This document shows, piece by piece, positions 1 through 7,685 of a stretch of 8,391 bases of DNA. The stretch's first letter is position 1, and each line of letters starts with the position of its first letter. Under the pieces are notes generated by a model, which made no database searches, was not told the DNA's origin, and was given only the letters and a program-made list of their open reading frames with translations. The stretch spans positions 1-8,391 of the forward strand of contig JAIRSN010000165.1 of NCBI GenBank assembly GCA_031255425.1, written 5' to 3'. Origin of the DNA: Dysgonamonadaceae bacterium. Its GTDB lineage: Bacteria; Bacteroidota; Bacteroidia; Bacteroidales; Azobacteroidaceae. The position numbers and the translations under genes were made by a program.

Positions 1-2
1 GT

Positions 3-33
3 ATTGCAAATTGCCAAGACTTCTTTATCTTTG
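3..33 (+). promoter_or_regulatory. Bacteroidota-type promoter for the meaB operon
   Basis: TATCTTTG at 26-33 matches the Bacteroidota -7 consensus TAnnTTTG exactly. ATTG at 3-6 is a one-mismatch version of the -33 element TTTG, with 19 nt between the two, which is the expected spacing. Transcription would start near 38-41, leaving a leader of about 20 nt before the ATG at 61. The match is seen in the sequence; promoter activity is inferred. The upstream gene is outside the window, so readthrough cannot be excluded. Confidence 0.55.
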
Positions 34-60
34 CAAAGAATATCCGATTAAAGAAAAAAT

Positions 61-1152
61 ATGCATCATCATCCCGAAAATAATCCACAATACAAAGGGC
101 TTACCGTGAACGAAGGCGTACCGTCCCCGCCGGTCGTCAACCCGTACCTCCGGGAGCGGAAAAAACGCCGGAACTTCACCCCCGCCGAATATGCCGAACA
201 GATCCTGAAAGGAAACGTCACCGTGCTGAGCCAGGCAGTTACACTGGTCGAAAGCCAGAGAAGCGAACACCAAGCCGTTGCGCAGGAGGTGATCGAGAAA
301 TGCCTCCCACATGCCGGGCGTTCGATCCGGATTGGGATTACCGGTGTGCCGGGCGCCGGAAAAAGCACGTCGATCGACGCTTTCGGAATGTACCTGGTCG
401 GGAAACGGAACCGGAAACTGGCTGTCCTGGCGATTGATCCCAGCAGCGAACGTTCCAAAGGCAGCATCCTGGGCGACAAAACGCGCATGGAAGAGATTTC
501 CCGCGAACCGGCAGTCTTCATCCGTCCTTCCCCGTCGGCAGGATCCCTGGGCGGCGTGGCACGGAAGACTCGCGAAACGATTATCCTGTGCGAAGCCGCC
601 GGGTTCGATACGGTGTTTGTCGAAACGGTAGGCGTGGGACAGTCCGAGACCGCCGTTCATTCGATGGTCGACTTTTTCCTGCTGATCCAGTTAGCCGGCA
701 CGGGCGACGAGTTGCAGGGAATCAAGCGGGGCATCATGGAAATGGCAGACGGTATCGTTGTCAACAAAGCGGACGGGAACAATATCGAAAAAGCCAATTT
801 AGCCGCTGCGCAATACCGGAATGCGTTGCACCTGTTTCCGCTGCCGCCCTCCGGCTGGACGCCGAAAGTGATGACCTACTCCGGTTATTACAAAAACGGA
901 ATCCCCGAAATATGGGACATGATTTACGAATACATCGACTTCACCCAGGCGAACGGCTACTTCGATTTCCGGCGGAACTCGCAGGCGCGCTACTGGATGT
1001 ACGAAAGCATCGACGAACAGTTGAAAAATCATTTCTACCAATCGCCGGAAATCGGGCAGTTGCTGAAAATAAAAGAGCGGCAGGTGCTTCATTCGGAAGT
1101 CAGTTCTTTCGTCGCCGCGAAACAGATGCTGGATATGTATTTTCGTACCTGA
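61..1152 (+). CDS. meaB: Methylmalonyl-CoA mutase-associated GTPase MeaB (ArgK/G3E family)
   Basis: This is a cytoplasmic P-loop GTPase of the SIMIBI class. It chaperones adenosylcobalamin-dependent methylmalonyl-CoA mutase, gating cofactor loading and protecting the enzyme from inactivation in the propionate/succinate pathway. The 363-residue length fits the family. Visible motifs are the Walker A loop GVPGAGKST (95-103), the Mg/switch segments DPSS (126-129) and GDKTRM (138-143), the switch ETVGVGQSE (188-196), and the guanine-specificity motif NKAD (235-238). The C-terminal 60 residues or so are helical, as expected for the dimerisation arm. The first 40 residues are basic and variable, so the exact start is less certain, but the ATG at 61 sits just behind a good promoter. 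The mutase genes are not in the window. The gene heads a run of same-strand genes, and gldD starts 18 nt after its stop. All key nucleotide-binding residues are present. Confidence 0.95.
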   Translation: MHHHPENNPQYKGLTVNEGVPSPPVVNPYLRERKKRRNFTPAEYAEQILKGNVTVLSQAVTLVESQRSEHQAVAQEVIEKCLPHAGRSIRIGITGVPGAGKSTSIDAFGMYLVGKRNRKLAVLAIDPSSERSKGSILGDKTRMEEISREPAVFIRPSPSAGSLGGVARKTRETIILCEAAGFDTVFVETVGVGQSETAVHSMVDFFLLIQLAGTGDELQGIKRGIMEMADGIVVNKADGNNIEKANLAAAQYRNALHLFPLPPSGWTPKVMTYSGYYKNGIPEIWDMIYEYIDFTQANGYFDFRRNSQARYWMYESIDEQLKNHFYQSPEIGQLLKIKERQVLHSEVSSFVAAKQMLDMYFRT

Positions 1153-1170
1153 AACAACTTAAACGGATTT

Positions 1171-1776
1171 ATGTCGAACAAAGAACCCCAGAAATCGCAC
1201 CGCCGGTTTGTTATCCGGCTTTTGTTGCCGGTCGCCTGTTCGCTGTTTGCCGTAGCCTGTTCCGAATCCACGCCCAAGCCTTCGGGCTATTTCCGGATCG
1301 ACCTTCCTCCTGCGGACTACCATCCGGAGAATCACTTTGCCGGTTTCACGTTCGCCCTTTCCGATCACGCCGCCGTCCGGAAAATCTCCCGGAAGGATGC
1401 GGAAACGTTTTTTAATATCCGCTACGACCGGCTTCAGGCGGAAATTTATTGCAGCTACCTCCCGGTAAAAAAAGGAAAGTTAGCGCAACTTTCGGAGGAA
1501 AGCCGTAAATTTGTTTACTTGCACGCGGCAAAAGCGGAGGCAATTCAGGAACAGTTCGTCGGAAACCCGCAACGGAACGTGTACGGAACGGTTTATTATC
1601 TAAAAGGAAACGTCGCCTCTCCCACGCAATTCGTCCTGACCGACAGCGTCAGTACTTTTTTCCGGGGCGCCCTGTATTTCGACCACCGTCCCAACGCCGA
1701 TTCGACTGCCCCCGTGTTAGAATATATAAATAAAGACATCCAAGTTATAATTGAAAGTTTTCAATGGAAGAAATAA
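1171..1776 (+). CDS. gldD: Gliding motility lipoprotein GldD
   Basis: GldD is a Bacteroidota lipoprotein required for gliding in Flavobacterium. Homologues persist in many non-gliding members, where they are linked to envelope or type IX secretion function. The 201-residue product has a basic N-terminus, a hydrophobic signal segment (about 15-29) and a lipobox ending in AVAC, with lipidated Cys30. Behind it lies the family hallmark YFRIDLP (40-46). Further GldD-like blocks are [18 protein letters not shown] in the middle of the protein and [20 protein letters not shown] followed by EYINKDI near the C-terminus. The ATG at 1171 places the lipobox correctly. The last 13 nt overlap the start of ligA, so the two are probably translationally coupled. 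Being next to a ligase rather than gldE is not the classic Flavobacterium arrangement, and I infer no functional link from it. The molecular role of GldD is not established. Confidence 0.88.
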   Translation: MSNKEPQKSHRRFVIRLLLPVACSLFAVACSESTPKPSGYFRIDLPPADYHPENHFAGFTFALSDHAAVRKISRKDAETFFNIRYDRLQAEIYCSYLPVKKGKLAQLSEESRKFVYLHAAKAEAIQEQFVGNPQRNVYGTVYYLKGNVASPTQFVLTDSVSTFFRGALYFDHRPNADSTAPVLEYINKDIQVIIESFQWKK

Positions 1777-3773
1777 AACAAAGAATAGAAGCGCTCCGGG
1801 CGGAAATCGACCGCTGGAACCACCAATATTATGTGCTTGCCCAACCGGCCGTCAGCGACTTTGAGTTCGACCGGAAGTTAAAAGAACTGGAAACACTGGA
1901 AGCCGGTCACCCGGAATTTTACGACCCCCATTCTCCCACCCGGCGCGTCGGAAGCGACCTGAACAAGGCATTTGTGCAGGTCGAACACCGTTATCCGATG
2001 CTCTCGCTCTCCAATACCTATTCGGAGGAAGAGGTGACGGACTTCTACAACCGGGTCAGGAAAGCCCTGAACGAGGATTTCGAAATGGTGTGCGAACTGA
2101 AATACGACGGGACGTCCATCTCGTTGATCTACGAAAACGGCACCCTGGTTCGCGCCATCACCCGCGGCGACGGCACCCGCGGCGACGATGTGACCGCCAA
2201 CGTGCGCACCATCAAAAGCATCCCCCTGAAACTCCGGGGGACGGATTATCCCGCTTTGTTTGAGATCCGGGGCGAAATCCTGCTGCCCTGGCTGGCGTTC
2301 GACCGCCTGAACGAGGAACGGGCGGAAGCCGGGGAACCGCTGTTTGCCAACCCGCGCAATGCGGCTGCCGGAACGCTCAAAACCCTGAATCCGCAAATCG
2401 TTGCCCAACGGAAACTGGATTCTTACCTTTATTATTTGCTGGGCGAAAAGTTGCCTGCAGACGGGCATTTCGAAAACCTGGAGAAAGCCCGGACGTGGGG
2501 ATTCAAAATCTCGGACGCCGTGCGGAAGTGTAGCTCCCTGGAGGAGGTCTTCCGTTTCATCAATTACTGGAACACCGAACGGAAAAACCTGCCCGTCGCA
2601 ACCGACGGCATCGTATTGAAAGTCAACTCCACCCGGCAACAACTGAACCTCGGCTGGACTGCCAAATCGCCCCGCTGGGCAATCGCCTATAAGTTTCAGG
2701 CGGAATCGGCGGAGACGGTTCTGAAGTCGGTGGACTTTCAGGTCGGGCGGGTCGGGACGATCACGCCGGTCGCCAACCTGGAGCCGGTCCTGCTGTCCGG
2801 AACCATCGTCAAAAGAGCCTCTTTGCACAACGAAGACATTATCAATAAGTTCGACGTCCATATCGGGGATGTCTGCCGGGTGGAAAAAGGCGGCGAAATC
2901 ATTCCCAAAATCACCGGCGTAAACAAAGACGCCCGGACAGGCGCCGGCGAAAAGGTGCGGTTCATCGAATATTGTCCCGCCTGCGGCACCAGGTTGGTGC
3001 GCCCGGAGGGAGAGGCGGCTCATTATTGCCCGAACAACGCCGGCTGCGCGCCCCAGATCAAAGGAATGATCGAACACTTTACCGGACGGAAAGCCATGAA
3101 TATCAATGCCGGGGAAGAAACCATCCACCTGTTTTACGAAGCCGGACTGGTCAACGATATAGCCGGTTTATACGAAATCCGGCTGGAGGATATGTTGAAA
3201 TTGGAACGCTGGGGCGAAAAAAGCGCCGGCAATTTCCTGGAAAGTATCGAGGCTTCCAAACAAATTCCCTACGACCGTGTTTTATATGCGATCGGAATCC
3301 GTTTTGTGGGCGAAACCGTCGCCAAGCGGCTGGCAAAGGCGTTCCCCAGCATCGAGGAGCTGATGGATGCCACGTACGAACAGTTGATCGCGGTGGACGA
3401 AATCGGGGATGCCATTGCGCGGAGCGTGTTGGATTACTTTTCCGCCGGGTCTAACCGGGAGTTGATCCGGAAACTGAAAAGCTACGGGCTGCAATGGGCG
3501 TTGGACGCCGGGATTCTGGCGGAGCGAACCGACCGGTTGCAAGGAAAAACGTTTGTGATCAGCGGCGTTTTCACGGAACATTCCCGCGATGAATACAAGG
3601 AGCTGATCGAGAAAAACGGAGGAAAGAATACCGGTTCCATCTCGGCGAAAACCCATTTCGTTTTGGCGGGGGAAAATATGGGGCCTGCCAAACTGCAAAA
3701 AGCAAAAAGTTTGGGAATTAAGATAATCAACGAATACGAATTTCTTACAATGATTCAAAATCAGGGAATATGA
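1764..3773 (+). CDS. ligA: NAD+-dependent DNA ligase LigA
   Basis: LigA is the essential replicative ligase. It seals nicks using NAD+ through an enzyme-AMP intermediate and acts on Okazaki fragments and repair nicks. At 669 residues it is full length. Domain Ia (about 1-65) carries the NMN-binding NHQYY block (19-23). The adenylation domain has the catalytic lysine K113 in KYDG, the [12 protein letters not shown] block (133-144), [12 protein letters not shown] (195-206) and TDGIVLKV (280-287). The OB fold follows, including [15 protein letters not shown] (328-342). The zinc finger cysteines are C404, C407, C422 and C428. Helix-hairpin-helix repeats come next (about 440-585), then a BRCT domain (about 590-669). 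One oddity is that the usually conserved IDGLGEET stretch reads INAGEET (448-454), one residue shorter. The ATG at 1764 lies within gldD (13-nt overlap), and the stop overlaps the next gene by 4 nt. Confidence 0.97.
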   Translation: MEEIKQRIEALRAEIDRWNHQYYVLAQPAVSDFEFDRKLKELETLEAGHPEFYDPHSPTRRVGSDLNKAFVQVEHRYPMLSLSNTYSEEEVTDFYNRVRKALNEDFEMVCELKYDGTSISLIYENGTLVRAITRGDGTRGDDVTANVRTIKSIPLKLRGTDYPALFEIRGEILLPWLAFDRLNEERAEAGEPLFANPRNAAAGTLKTLNPQIVAQRKLDSYLYYLLGEKLPADGHFENLEKARTWGFKISDAVRKCSSLEEVFRFINYWNTERKNLPVATDGIVLKVNSTRQQLNLGWTAKSPRWAIAYKFQAESAETVLKSVDFQVGRVGTITPVANLEPVLLSGTIVKRASLHNEDIINKFDVHIGDVCRVEKGGEIIPKITGVNKDARTGAGEKVRFIEYCPACGTRLVRPEGEAAHYCPNNAGCAPQIKGMIEHFTGRKAMNINAGEETIHLFYEAGLVNDIAGLYEIRLEDMLKLERWGEKSAGNFLESIEASKQIPYDRVLYAIGIRFVGETVAKRLAKAFPSIEELMDATYEQLIAVDEIGDAIARSVLDYFSAGSNRELIRKLKSYGLQWALDAGILAERTDRLQGKTFVISGVFTEHSRDEYKELIEKNGGKNTGSISAKTHFVLAGENMGPAKLQKAKSLGIKIINEYEFLTMIQNQGI

Positions 3774-4312
3774 TGTATAAATTTAGTCTAAAGAAAAAGT
3801 TGGAAAAATACTATAAGAACAGCGAACGGGAAAAGCGCTTTCTCAATCTGAAAGACATTCATTCGGTTCTTATTTTGTTTGATACCGCCCATTACGAGGA
3901 GGCGAACACCTTTGTATTGAAGCTGAAAAAGCTGAAAAAGCAGGTCACCGTTTATGCCTATCAGGACAAGAAAGACGAATCGGACTACTCCCGGACGCCT
4001 TACCGCATCATCACGCCCAAAGACGTCGATGACTTGTTCGACAACAAGATAAAAGACATCGCCAAAGAACTGGATGGGAAAAAGTTCGACGCCGTGATTG
4101 ACCTGACGACGCGCCGGATCGCCTCCCTGGAATACCTGCTGGCTCATTCCACCGCTTCCATCAAAACCGGGCTGAAGAAAAACGATCTGCCGCAATACGA
4201 CCTCTCGATCACCGTCTTGCCCGACATCGAAGCCGAAGGCCTGAAAGTCCGGGAGTTGGCGAAACAGATCATTTATTACCTGCATACGATACATGCCCGG
4301 AAACCGGCATGA
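3770..4312 (+). CDS. DUF6913-like conserved Bacteroidota protein, function unknown
   Basis: This 180-residue soluble protein has no signal peptide or membrane segment. It resembles the DUF6913 family, which I recall next to ligA and/or dapA in Bacteroidota; that identification is from memory of the family. Visible features are a very basic N-terminal helix (3-24), then alternating hydrophobic strands and helices: SVLILFDT (32-39), VTVYAYQD (59-66), FDAVIDLT (106-113). A conserved-looking segment [11 protein letters not shown] (127-137) and a C-terminal helix (157-172) follow. The pattern suggests a Rossmann-like alpha/beta fold, but no catalytic signature is evident. The start overlaps the ligA stop by 4 nt (ATGA). 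A second in-frame ATG at 3773 is equally possible and would shorten the protein by one residue. The stop overlaps the next ATG in the same way, so coupled translation is likely. No function is assigned. Confidence 0.8.
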   Translation: MMYKFSLKKKLEKYYKNSEREKRFLNLKDIHSVLILFDTAHYEEANTFVLKLKKLKKQVTVYAYQDKKDESDYSRTPYRIITPKDVDDLFDNKIKDIAKELDGKKFDAVIDLTTRRIASLEYLLAHSTASIKTGLKKNDLPQYDLSITVLPDIEAEGLKVRELAKQIIYYLHTIHARKPA

Positions 4313-4800
4313 ACGCGGGTCAGTCATCCTCAACCAGCCTCCCGATGTCCGGCTTAAATCTTCCGCCCGTCCAGTTGAAAATAAAGCAGCAGAAAAACAA
4401 AGCCTATGTTTTCGACCGCTTGCGCAAACAGTTCGTTCGTTTGACGCCGGAAGAATTTGTTCGCCAGCATTTTATTCACTACCTGATCGAACACAAGCAT
4501 TATCCGGAAGGCTTGTTGGCAAACGAAGTCTGCATCGAACTGGGGAACCGGAGCCGCCGTTGCGATACGGTCCTCTACGACAACTTCCTGAACGCACGGA
4601 TGATTATCGAGTACAAGGCGCCGACGGTGGCGATCGACCAGCCGGTCTTCGACCAGATTGCCCGTTACAACATGCACCTGCAAGTGGCGTGGCTTGTGGT
4701 TTCCAATGGCTTGCAACATTTTTGCTGCTATATTGACCACGAAAAACAGGAATACTTTTTTCAGAAAGAAATTCCGCCTTACGATAGATTGAAAAATTAA
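4309..4800 (+). CDS. Small protein with HsdR N-terminal-like PD-(D/E)XK domain
   Basis: The 163-residue protein consists almost entirely of one domain resembling the N-terminal nuclease-like domain of type I restriction HsdR subunits (HSDR_N_2-type). Seen in the sequence are an N-terminal Ser/Pro-rich tail (1-20) and a conserved start VFDRLRKQFVRLTPEEFVRQ (34-53). A predicted core follows with D86 (RRCDTVLYD) and E101-x-K103 in MIIEYKAP, spaced like the acidic and lysine positions of PD-(D/E)XK nucleases. A hydrophobic strand VAWLVVSNG (126-134) comes last. There is no helicase or translocase part and no hsdM or hsdS gene nearby, so this is not a restriction system. Such stand-alone proteins are widespread in Bacteroidota. 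Nuclease activity is inferred only. The start is coupled to the upstream stop by ATGA; a later in-frame ATG (residue 13) is an alternative start. Confidence 0.82.
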   Translation: MNAGQSSSTSLPMSGLNLPPVQLKIKQQKNKAYVFDRLRKQFVRLTPEEFVRQHFIHYLIEHKHYPEGLLANEVCIELGNRSRRCDTVLYDNFLNARMIIEYKAPTVAIDQPVFDQIARYNMHLQVAWLVVSNGLQHFCCYIDHEKQEYFFQKEIPPYDRLKN

Positions 4801-4805
4801 TTGAT

Positions 4806-4813
4806 TATATTTG
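4806..4813 (+). promoter_or_regulatory. Possible -7 promoter element before the SPOR lipoprotein gene
   Basis: TATATTTG matches TAnnTTTG and lies 28 nt before the ATG at 4842, in the short gap after the preceding stop. I see no good TTTG at the -33 distance (around 4783-4787), so the element may be weak or fortuitous. If real, it separates the lipoprotein gene from the upstream operon. Confidence 0.4.
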
Positions 4814-4841
4814 TCCTCTAATTTATTAAAACTTGGATGTT

Positions 4842-5297
4842 ATGAACTCAAAATTTTATTTATTCGGATTAATGATTGTTATCCTGTTCGCTTTAAGCGG
4901 ATGCAAAGCGAAGCAGAGCGCTTATTCGAAAGTGTATGAAACGGCGACCGCCAAACCCATTGTAGAAGAACCGGCGCCGGCCGTTTCCGCCCCGCAACCG
5001 AAACGTGTCGATACGGATGTCTTCCAAAAAGAGAAAGTAAAACCCTTAGACGGCAACAGCTTGCAGCAGTACAGCGTCGTCATCGGCAGTTTCCTGAATC
5101 AAACGAACGCACAGTCGTTGAAGGAACAGATGGCATACGACGGCTACCGTCCGGTCGTTGCGCAGAACGAGAAAGGAATGTACCGGGTGATTGTCGCTAC
5201 GTTTAGCGAACGGTCGCAAGCCGTCACCGAAAGAGACGACATCAAAGTGAAATACGCGCCGAGATTCAGCGACGCATGGCTTCTGGAAAACGATTGA
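4842..5297 (+). CDS. SPOR domain-containing lipoprotein
   Basis: This 151-residue protein is exported and lipid-anchored. It has a short N-terminus with one lysine, a hydrophobic segment (5-18) and a lipobox LSGC with Cys21. A low-complexity Pro/Ala/Lys-rich linker (about 22-70) is followed by a C-terminal SPOR domain (about 73-148). The SPOR fold shows in YSVVIGSFLNQTNAQSLKEQ, GYRPVV, GMYRVIVATFSERSQA and a final DAWLL strand. SPOR domains bind denuded glycan strands of peptidoglycan, usually at the division septum, so a periplasm-facing peptidoglycan-binding role is inferred. I chose ATG 4842 rather than the in-frame TTG at 4833 because it gives a normal signal peptide length and lies after the putative -7 element. 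No partner is identifiable from the neighbourhood. Confidence 0.88.
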   Translation: MNSKFYLFGLMIVILFALSGCKAKQSAYSKVYETATAKPIVEEPAPAVSAPQPKRVDTDVFQKEKVKPLDGNSLQQYSVVIGSFLNQTNAQSLKEQMAYDGYRPVVAQNEKGMYRVIVATFSERSQAVTERDDIKVKYAPRFSDAWLLEND

Positions 5298-5485
5298 TGC
5301 CGGTCGCCTGGTGTTTTTAAGCGATAAAAAAACAATCATTCATTCCGGCAGCCGGTAAAGGTTTCTTTTTGGGCGTCAACCGAGGCCACTATGTTATCGC
5401 TAATCATTTCCTGCTCAAAAAGGTTTGTTCCTAAAGTGCATAAGTTGTTAATGATCTTTGCCGCGCCGGAATTTTAACTCCGCAT

Positions 5486-5516
5486 AGCCCCGGGCGAAAG
5501 TCCGGGGTTGCTTTTT
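5486..5516 (+). terminator. GNRA-capped hairpin with T-run, terminator-like
   Basis: Bases 5486-5495 pair with 5500-5509 as a 10-bp stem with two G-T wobbles, closed by a GAAA tetraloop. It is followed by GC and five T (5512-5516). It could terminate plus-strand transcription, but it lies 188 nt after the lipoprotein stop. It may equally be part of the adjacent REP-like repeat. Confidence 0.5.
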
Positions 5517-5550
5517 GCCTTATTGCTTGCATTAGAAGCCTGCGCCTCCG

Positions 5551-5596
5551 ACCCTGAAGGGGGCCGCATAACCCAGCCCGGGGTGAAATCCTGGGT
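5551..5596. repeat. REP-like extragenic palindromic element
   Basis: Two small hairpins lie in tandem. CCC-TGAA-GGG is at 5552-5561, and ACCCAG (5571-5576) pairs with CTGGGT (5591-5596) around a 14-nt loop. The wording 'CCCTGAAGGG ... ACCCAG ... GTGAAATCCTGGGT' resembles abundant short extragenic repeats in environmental Bacteroidota genomes. That resemblance is recalled, not searched. With the hairpin at 5486-5509 it may form one composite unit. Confidence 0.5.
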
Positions 5597-5606
5597 GAAA
5601 GCTCCC

Positions 5607-5631
5607 AAAAATATAAAAGACACTGCGTGTC
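5607..5631 (-). terminator. Probable terminator of grpE-dnaJ, made from a dispersed palindrome
   Basis: Read on the minus strand, GACAC-GCA-GTGTC (5631 to 5619) is a 5-bp palindrome. It is followed immediately by the T-rich tract TTTTATATTTTT, starting 24 nt after the dnaJ stop. The layout suits intrinsic termination, although the stem is short. The same 25-nt word recurs upstream of grpE at 7536-7560, so it may be a repeat that happens to serve as a terminator. Confidence 0.45.
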
Positions 5632-5655
5632 CGCCGGGTTCCACCTTGCAGCGAG

Positions 5656-6825
5656 TCAATCGAACATATTTCTGAATTTACCGAATATCTTCTCCTTAAT
5701 CGAAGGAGTAGGTTGGAAGTTCGAGGCGGTTTCCATTTCGGACAAAGCCTCTTTCTGTTCTTTTGTCAGGTTTTCGGGGACATAGACGGCGATGTTGATC
5801 AGCAAATCGCCTTTCCTGCCGCTCCCGTACTGGTTGACGGAGGGCAAACCTTTGTTTTTCAGCCGAAGTACTTTGCCCGGCTGTGTGCCGGATTCGATTT
5901 TTATTTTGGCTTTCCCTTCCAGCGTCGGCACTTCCACCGTGCTTCCCAGGGCGGCTTGCGGGAAGGTCAGTATCAGGTTGTAGATAATGTCCTGCTGGTC
6001 GCGGATCAGTTCGGGATGCGCTTCTTCTTCAATCACTACCAGCAAATCGCCGTTGACGCCTCCGTGACGGGCGGCGTTCCCCCGTTGCCGCACCGAGAGT
6101 TGCATCCCTTCTTCGACTCCTGCCGGAATGTTGATGGTGATGACTTCTTCGTCGCGGACAATGCCTTCGCCGTAGCAGTGGGGACATTTCTTGGTGATCA
6201 CTTTCCCTTCGCCGTGGCAATTCGGGCAGACCGCCGAGGTTTGCATCTGTCCGAAGATGCTGTTCATCACCTGCGTGACGTGTCCTTTCCCTCCGCAGGA
6301 AGTGCAGGTGGCGTAAGCCTGGCTGTTTTCTGCGCCGCTTCCGTTGCAATGCGAACAAGCGACGTATTTCTTTACCTTGATTTTCTTTTCCACGCCGGTT
6401 GCAATCTCTTTGAGCGTCAGTTTGACTTTCACCCGCAGGTCCGACCCGCGGTTTACCTGCTTTCCGCCGCCGGAACGGAAGCCGCCGAAGCCGCTGAAGC
6501 CGCCGCCGAAACTTTCGGAAAATATATCGCCGAAGTGCGAAAAAATATCTTCCATCGACATGCCGCCGCCGTAATTGCCGCCCGCCGCGCCGCCTAATCC
6601 GGCATGCCCGAACTGGTCGTAGCGGCTTCTTTTGTTTTCGTCGCTCAGCACTTCGTACGCTTCGGCGGCTTCTTTGAACTTCTCTTCCGCTGCCTTATCC
6701 CCCGGATTCTTGTCGGGATGGTATTGGATCGCCTTTTTCCGGTAGGCTTTTTTTATTTCTTCCGCCGAAGCCGTCTTGGAAACTTCCAGTACTTCGTAAT
6801 AATCTTTTTTTGTTGCAGTTGCCAT
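5656..6825 (-). CDS. dnaJ: Molecular chaperone DnaJ (Hsp40, type I)
   Basis: DnaJ is the cytoplasmic co-chaperone that delivers unfolded substrates to DnaK and stimulates its ATPase. The 389-residue protein is a complete type I J-protein. The J domain (about 7-73) has the HPD motif at 36-38, and a Gly/Phe-rich region follows (74-121). The zinc-binding domain has four CxxCxGxG repeats at C157/C160, C174/C177, C200/C203 and C214/C217. The C-terminal substrate-binding beta domains run from about 226 to 355, and the tail (356-389) contains the dimerisation region. The start lies 13 nt after the grpE stop. The gap reads AGGAAAATAGAAA on the coding strand, so AGGA is a plausible ribosome-binding site. 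Co-transcription with grpE supports a standard Hsp70 module; dnaK is elsewhere. Confidence 0.97.
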   Translation of the reverse strand: MATATKKDYYEVLEVSKTASAEEIKKAYRKKAIQYHPDKNPGDKAAEEKFKEAAEAYEVLSDENKRSRYDQFGHAGLGGAAGGNYGGGMSMEDIFSHFGDIFSESFGGGFSGFGGFRSGGGKQVNRGSDLRVKVKLTLKEIATGVEKKIKVKKYVACSHCNGSGAENSQAYATCTSCGGKGHVTQVMNSIFGQMQTSAVCPNCHGEGKVITKKCPHCYGEGIVRDEEVITINIPAGVEEGMQLSVRQRGNAARHGGVNGDLLVVIEEEAHPELIRDQQDIIYNLILTFPQAALGSTVEVPTLEGKAKIKIESGTQPGKVLRLKNKGLPSVNQYGSGRKGDLLINIAVYVPENLTKEQKEALSEMETASNFQPTPSIKEKIFGKFRNMFD

Positions 6826-6838
6826 TTTCTATTTTCCT

Positions 6839-7429
6839 TTAGTTTGCCACCACTACTTTGGCGTGACGGATGACTTTATCGTTCAGGGTGTACCCTGTTT
6901 GTATATTATCGATGATTTTTCCCTTTTGGTCGTCCGCCGGAGCCGGAACCGTGGCGATGGCTTCGTGCAGGTCGGCGTCGAAAAGTTCGCCGGCGGTTTC
7001 GATGGCTTTCACTCCGTTCTGTTGGAGGAAGGCGAGGAATTTCTGGTAGATCAGCCGGACGCCTTCTTTTACGGCATCCAGGTCGCGGGCGTTATCTACG
7101 TTTTCCAATGCCCGTTGCAAGTCGTCTACGACAGGCAACAGCCCGGTCAGCACTTTTTCGCCGCCGTTTTTTATCAGGTCGGCTTTTTCTTTGATCGTCC
7201 GTTTCCTGTAATTATCGTATTCTGCCATCAACCGGAGGTAGGAGTCTTTCAGTTTGTCCAGCGCTTCTGCCGCATCCGGTTCTTCCGGAGTTTCCGACAC
7301 ATTGTCAGGGTTTTCCGAAGCGTCTTCCTGCGGTTCTTCTGCTGCTTGTTCTTTTGACAGATTGTCTGTTAAGTTGTCAGCAAAACCGGCTTCTTTTTCC
7401 GGCTTATCTTCCCAATCTTTTTTATTCAT
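6839..7429 (-). CDS. grpE: Nucleotide exchange factor GrpE
   Basis: GrpE is the cytoplasmic homodimeric factor that drives ADP release from DnaK and may act as a thermosensor of the Hsp70 cycle. At 196 residues it has the normal length. The N-terminal 50 residues or so are acidic and disordered (rich in E, D, P, S). A long coiled-coil helix (about 53-90) contains the family block YLRLMAEYDNYRKRT (64-78). The four-helix region carries LLPVVDDLQRAL (97-108). The C-terminal beta-wing has FDADLHEAI (150-158) and GYTLNDKVIRHAKVVV (179-194), matching the GrpE signature. It is the first gene of the minus-strand grpE-dnaJ operon. No CIRCE element is seen upstream. The upstream region is instead filled with repeats. 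Confidence 0.96.
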   Translation of the reverse strand: MNKKDWEDKPEKEAGFADNLTDNLSKEQAAEEPQEDASENPDNVSETPEEPDAAEALDKLKDSYLRLMAEYDNYRKRTIKEKADLIKNGGEKVLTGLLPVVDDLQRALENVDNARDLDAVKEGVRLIYQKFLAFLQQNGVKAIETAGELFDADLHEAIATVPAPADDQKGKIIDNIQTGYTLNDKVIRHAKVVVAN

Positions 7430-7535
7430 GATTCTTTTATTCTATGGTTTAGCTTTTATTTGTCAATAATTTAATCCGGGTAATTCAATGATGATGATTT
7501 GTTCATACTCCTGTTTTTGTTCAAAAAGTTTGCCA

Positions 7536-7560
7536 GGACACGCGGTGTCTTTTATATTTT
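7536..7560 (+). repeat. Short dispersed palindromic element, copy upstream of grpE
   Basis: GACAC-GCG-GTGTC (7537-7549) is a perfect 5-bp-arm palindrome followed by TTTTATATTTT. The 25-nt word matches the reverse complement of 5608-5632 with one mismatch. It also matches 7657-7682 with a few differences. The preceding GTTTGCCAGGACAC resembles GTTTGCCAAGATAC of the tandem array at 12 of 14 bases. Confidence 0.75.
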
Positions 7561-7562
7561 GA

Positions 7563-7574
7563 GGCGCAGCCGCC
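7563..7574 (+). repeat. GC-rich palindromic element, variant copy
   Basis: GGCGCAGCCGCC, flanked by A and T, forms 5-bp arms around CAGC. It is followed by TTTATAATTTT. It shares GGCGCAGCCGC plus the T-rich tail with the copies at 8107-8125 and 8292-8310. Confidence 0.6.
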
Positions 7575-7634
7575 TTTATAATTTTAAAGGAGTGCGGTGT
7601 ATCTGCTTGGCTGCGGAAACAGTGTCTCCTAAAG

Positions 7635-7656
7635 AAATAAAAGCGGCTGAGCCGCC
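7635..7656 (-). repeat. GC-rich palindromic element, inverted copy
   Basis: On the minus strand this reads GGCGGCTCAGCCGCTTTTA followed by TTT. That differs by one base from the plus-strand copies at 8107 and 8292. The GCGGC-TGA-GCCGC palindrome lies at 7643-7655. Confidence 0.65.
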
Positions 7657-7682
7657 GGATACGCAGTGTCTTTTATAATTTT
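7657..7682 (+). repeat. Short dispersed palindromic element, array-proximal copy
   Basis: GGATACGCAGTGTC followed by TTTTATAATTTT is a third version of the element at 7536-7560 and 5608-5632. One arm base is changed, which breaks a pair. It ends 4 nt before the first tandem unit. Confidence 0.65.
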
Positions 7683-7685
7683 AAG

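Larger units (their letters stand above)
5298..5655. other. Non-coding convergent intergenic region
   Basis: This 358-nt gap lies between the lipoprotein gene and the convergent dnaJ. It holds a weak CCGG-CAG-CCGG hairpin (5345-5355) followed by a T-rich run, and an 8-bp inverted repeat AGCGATAA (5320-5327) / TTATCGCT (5394-5401). It also holds the strong hairpin at 5486-5509, the REP-like hairpins up to 5596, and the palindrome at 5619-5631. No gene in it is convincing. Confidence 0.7.

Noticed and set aside
11..20. TTGCCAAGAC near the window start resembling the array core
   Set aside because: Only the left arm matches and there is no right arm. It lies between the promoter elements of meaB and is most likely coincidence.
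1878..3128. Long minus-strand open frame opposite ligA (416 codons)
   Set aside because: It is antisense to a clearly genuine ligase gene, and its composition looks like a shadow of the ligA codon pattern, with no recognisable domain.
4309..4800. Type I restriction-modification system
   Set aside because: Only an HsdR-N-like domain is present. There is no helicase domain, methyltransferase or specificity subunit.
5391..5477. Small open frame of 28 codons (starting MLSLIISCSK) between the SPOR gene and dnaJ
   Set aside because: It has no ribosome-binding site, promoter match or family resemblance. A frame this short arises easily by chance.
5713..6597. Long plus-strand open frame opposite dnaJ (294 codons)
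   Set aside because: It is antisense to a full-length DnaJ with all motifs, and its translation is Phe/Val-rich shadow sequence.
7439..7466. TTGACA-16-TAGAAT on the minus strand before grpE
   Set aside because: It looks like an E. coli sigma-70 promoter, but Bacteroidota primary sigma factors use TTTG/TAnnTTTG. It would also leave almost no leader before the grpE ATG.
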